Shown in pieces: positions 22,560 through 24,793 of a stretch of DNA of 24,793 bases (positions within the stretch are counted from its first letter, which is position 1; each line of letters opens with the position of its first letter). This stretch comes from GCA-002688135 sp964536565 (GTDB lineage: Bacteria > Patescibacteriota > Patescibacteriia > Magasanikbacterales > GCA-002688135). The stretch covers positions 1-24,793 of the forward strand of contig CAZHXK010000009.1 in the NCBI GenBank assembly GCA_964536565.1, in the 5' to 3' direction. Under the pieces are notes generated by a model. That model saw nothing but the letters and a program-made list of their open reading frames with translations, did not search any database and was not told the DNA's origin. A program made the translations under genes and the position numbers.

Positions 22560-24215
22560 TTATGGAACTTTTTTGCAGGATTCACTGAATGCTGCGCTGT
22601 AGTTTGGTGTGTCAGCTTGCGTTCTTCCGTGCTTTTTATTATCGAAGGTTTTTCCTACAAGCTTACCCATCTTTTCGAAATCTAATTGTGCGTCGCTTCT
22701 ATTTTTCTGACACTCACCATGGCCACGTACTGTATCATCATTCATAGGGAAACCATAGGCTCCTGAAAGATGCTTGGAGAGTTTGGCTACTGCGAGATAT
22801 TGTTCTTCGGTATATGTAATTTTTCCACCTTTTTTCTGATAAATGAGGTCGATACCGATTGATTTTGAGTTATGACCGACGGCGTGTCGTCCTGCGCGCA
22901 GTACATCGAGTGTTTGATATACTGTTCCATCTGTACCAATAGTGAAGTGGCTCGACGCGTTGAATGTTTTGTTGAAATTTGCTTTTCTCCAATCTGAGAG
23001 TTGTTTGTAGGCAGGGTAGTAGACCGGCTTTCCGAATGCGGCGTCGAATGTTTTTTGTCCGTTTGCATTGCTTCCTGCTGCTCGACCATTGTGTAGTACG
23101 ATGTATTGCACGTTTGCTGCAGATCGTTTTTTACCCATGTTACAATCGACTGATCCAAAATAGTCTTGGTTTAGTTTGATTCCTCCGATAGATTCTTTGT
23201 TTGTTGATGGATTTTTAATTTTACACCACGAGTTATTCTTGAGGTCGTTCATGATGTTGTTTGGTGGCATTTCTCCTTTAGCTGATGCTCCTGCACCTCC
23301 TGATGGTCCTCCTCCTACTACGCTTGGTCCGCTGCCGCCAGTACTTCCGCTTGTAGCTGAGCCTTTGGCGTTTGACTCAGATTTTGCTTCAAACTCAATT
23401 CCTCCGACGGTGGGTACGCTTAGTGCTTGGAGTGAGAGAATGTCTGGGTTGATCGTGTACAGGATGAGATATGAGCCAAGAAGCATGACGAGCCCCATGG
23501 TTGCTCGCTGCAATTTTTCTTTAGCTTGGCTAACGCGCCCAGATCCACCTGCAGTCATCCACTCAATACCACCAACCATCATAGTGATGACTGCGATAAT
23601 AATACCGACACCTACAAGGAATTTGTACATGGCGGATGTGTACTGTGCGATCCAAGGGATGCTGAGTGGTGCACCTTTTTTTACTTTTTCTAGTTGAGAG
23701 AATTTTAAGCCGGGGATTGGTACGTTGAGGTTAGGGGCATTGTAGGGGAGAAGTTCTTTTTCGTCTGCTGCTCCGGGTGTTTGTGATGGAGGCGGTGCTG
23801 CTTTTGCGGTGAACGTACATTGATAGGAAGGGCTTTTTGCTTTTTGTACTTTTTGTACGACCGCGCACCCAGCTGGTGTTCGGTCGTTCAGTACGACATC
23901 TTCCTGAAATGCTGCTTTGCAGGTGCATGTTCCGTTGATGTCGGCGAAAGTTTTGTTTTCTGTATCTGTGCACTGTCCTGTTTGTCCTTCTGCAAAAAAA
24001 CATGCTTTTGCTGTTTGAGTTGGATCTTCTTGTGCTCGACACTTAGCGTCATCTTCTTGTGATGAGCATGAATCAAGTGTTGATGCTGTTCCTGTATCAA
24101 CAAAGCAATGGCATAGTCCGGCTGCTTGGGTAGTTTGCGGAAGTGATACAAAAAAAGTTATAGCGAATATGCTAATGGTCAAAAATGTGAGTGTTTTTTG
24201 TATAGAAGTCCGCAT
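22560..24215 (-). CDS. secreted chimera: Cys-rich region, VirB2-like T4SS pilin, peptidoglycan amidase
   Basis: 551 residues with three parts. A signal peptide (residues 1-32, ending TTQAAG) leads to a Cys-rich region (about 35-133, 13 cysteines, probably disulfide-bonded). Next come two membrane helices (about 198-222 and 237-256) separated by WMTAGGSGRVSQAKEKL, the layout of VirB2/TrbC-type T4SS pilins. A Gly/Ser linker (about 280-315) then joins a C-terminal amidase_2-type domain (about 368-512): YIVLHN with H375, SSHFTIGTDGTVYQ, AVGHNSKSIGIDL, and GHGECQKNRSD with H499 and D508 as likely zinc ligands. It may cut the stem peptide from peptidoglycan so the T4SS can cross the wall. It lies 22 bases after a gene that resembles a lytic transglycosylase. 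The VirB2 assignment rests on layout and context. Confidence 0.8.
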   Translation of the reverse strand: MRTSIQKTLTFLTISIFAITFFVSLPQTTQAAGLCHCFVDTGTASTLDSCSSQEDDAKCRAQEDPTQTAKACFFAEGQTGQCTDTENKTFADINGTCTCKAAFQEDVVLNDRTPAGCAVVQKVQKAKSPSYQCTFTAKAAPPPSQTPGAADEKELLPYNAPNLNVPIPGLKFSQLEKVKKGAPLSIPWIAQYTSAMYKFLVGVGIIIAVITMMVGGIEWMTAGGSGRVSQAKEKLQRATMGLVMLLGSYLILYTINPDILSLQALSVPTVGGIEFEAKSESNAKGSATSGSTGGSGPSVVGGGPSGGAGASAKGEMPPNNIMNDLKNNSWCKIKNPSTNKESIGGIKLNQDYFGSVDCNMGKKRSAANVQYIVLHNGRAAGSNANGQKTFDAAFGKPVYYPAYKQLSDWRKANFNKTFNASSHFTIGTDGTVYQTLDVLRAGRHAVGHNSKSIGIDLIYQKKGGKITYTEEQYLAVAKLSKHLSGAYGFPMNDDTVRGHGECQKNRSDAQLDFEKMGKLVGKTFDNKKHGRTQADTPNYSAAFSESCKKVP

Positions 24216-24237
24216 GTGTTTGAGGTAATGTAGATTT

Positions 24238-24793
24238 TTATTTTAGCAGTGTTCCGCCGTTTGCGATACAAGCTTTGTATGTATTGAATCTTTTCTCGCG
24301 TGTTGATGCCCAGGGAATTGATGATCCTTTTGTGCACCCAGCCCCCCAATTTGCGATTGTTTTTTTGATAGTCTGTAGATCGACTTTCTCTTGAGGAGTT
24401 CCTGGTACTCCAGCTGGTGCACCCCAACATGGTTTTTTGTACCATGCAGATAGTCGGGCAACAGTAGCATTGAGTCCTCCTTCGATGGTAAGTAGTTCTG
24501 GAATTGAAAAACATTTGCCTCCGGTTTTGATACCTCGCACCTTTTTACCATTTCTTGTGCAGAACGTATTGGCGTTATTGGCTGATGTGATTTGCCCAAT
24601 ACCAAATCCATGAGAATATCTCCAGTCGATGCCGTAATCTGGTGGGACTAGTTTTGATGGGTCTACTTTGCGTCCACCATCATCGTTGTAGATTGTGGAA
24701 ACTTGTACTGTTTTGAGATATGCTGTTTTTTCTTCTTTATTCTTTAGACCTTTTAATTTTTGTTTAGCTATTGCCCAGCTATCTGCAATTTTT
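24238..24793 (-). CDS. partial T4SS-linked protein, lysozyme/transglycosylase-like (5' end outside window)
   Basis: The frame is open from the right edge to TAA at 24238, giving at least 184 residues; the start lies beyond the window. A central segment YGIDWRYSHGFGIGQITSAN resembles the GIGQIT motif of lysozyme-like lytic transglycosylases (the VirB1 type), followed by about 100 residues with four or more cysteines (KCFSIPELL, KKPCWGAPAG, GAGCTKGS, YKACIANGG). It is 22 bases upstream of the pilin-amidase gene on the same strand, so the two are probably cotranscribed. The catalytic glutamate cannot be placed because the N-terminal part is missing. A Cys-rich secreted protein of other function is possible. 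Confidence 0.65.
   Translation of the reverse strand, partial: KIADSWAIAKQKLKGLKNKEEKTAYLKTVQVSTIYNDDGGRKVDPSKLVPPDYGIDWRYSHGFGIGQITSANNANTFCTRNGKKVRGIKTGGKCFSIPELLTIEGGLNATVARLSAWYKKPCWGAPAGVPGTPQEKVDLQTIKKTIANWGAGCTKGSSIPWASTREKRFNTYKACIANGGTLLK

Noticed and set aside
23176..23697. 173-codon plus-strand frame inside the pilin-amidase gene
   Set aside because: It is antisense to a gene with a signal peptide and recognisable domain motifs.
1..24793. CRISPR array or rRNA genes
   Set aside because: No regularly spaced repeats and no recognisable 16S, 23S or 5S segments were seen.

Overview
The window looks like a chromosomal segment of a small-genome bacterium, most likely a member of the Patescibacteria (Candidate Phyla Radiation). 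This is inferred from gene content and style. A Gram-positive-like type IV secretion (T4SS) cluster with a PrgI-type protein and two VirB4/TraC-like proteins sits beside ComF. Intergenic spaces are short and almost no gene has a Shine-Dalgarno sequence. No 16S rRNA or ribosomal protein is present to fix the lineage. UGA acts as a stop in this genome: many long genes lack in-frame UGA, and gpmI and comF end with it.

Layout. 1-302 (minus): a partial gene and a 69-residue orphan with a consensus promoter and Shine-Dalgarno. 303-602: divergent intergenic region. 603-5079 (plus): an operon gpmI-trxB-manC-mltG (glycolysis, thiol redox, GDP-mannose precursor, peptidoglycan cleavage), closed by a terminator. 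5150-7480: queA and tgt, two queuosine tRNA modification genes, each with its own terminator and a promoter suggesting leaderless mRNA. 7533-7778: an extended -10 promoter and a region that folds into a long stem built on a perfect 20-bp inverted repeat, a candidate structured RNA. 7779-17024 (plus): T4SS-like cluster of VirB6/TrbL-like membrane protein, a two-repeat linker protein, PrgI, a stand-alone VirB4 N-domain-like protein, VirB4 ATPase, a membrane-anchored protein, and ComF.

17025-18302 (minus) is a mosaic: a small membrane-protein gene broken by two UGA codons, an intact tRNA-Arg(GCG), a second tRNA-Arg copy split by about 167 bp, a 161-residue membrane protein, and tRNA-Ser(GCU) whose promoter probably also drives that protein. 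18386-20449 (plus) is recG. 20468-24793 (minus) holds a 120-residue membrane protein, radA with a near-identical duplicate of its 5' end, a chimera of VirB2-like pilin and peptidoglycan amidase, and the 3' part of a gene resembling a lytic transglycosylase.

Taken together, the two T4SS loci give an ATPase, a polytopic channel-type protein, a pilin-like subunit and wall-opening enzymes. With comF adjacent, the system could serve DNA uptake or cell contact; that is inference. Plus-strand genes prefer G/T-ending codons (TTG, GTT, GGT) and minus-strand genes A/C-ending codons (CTC, ATC, ACA), a strong strand asymmetry over the whole window.
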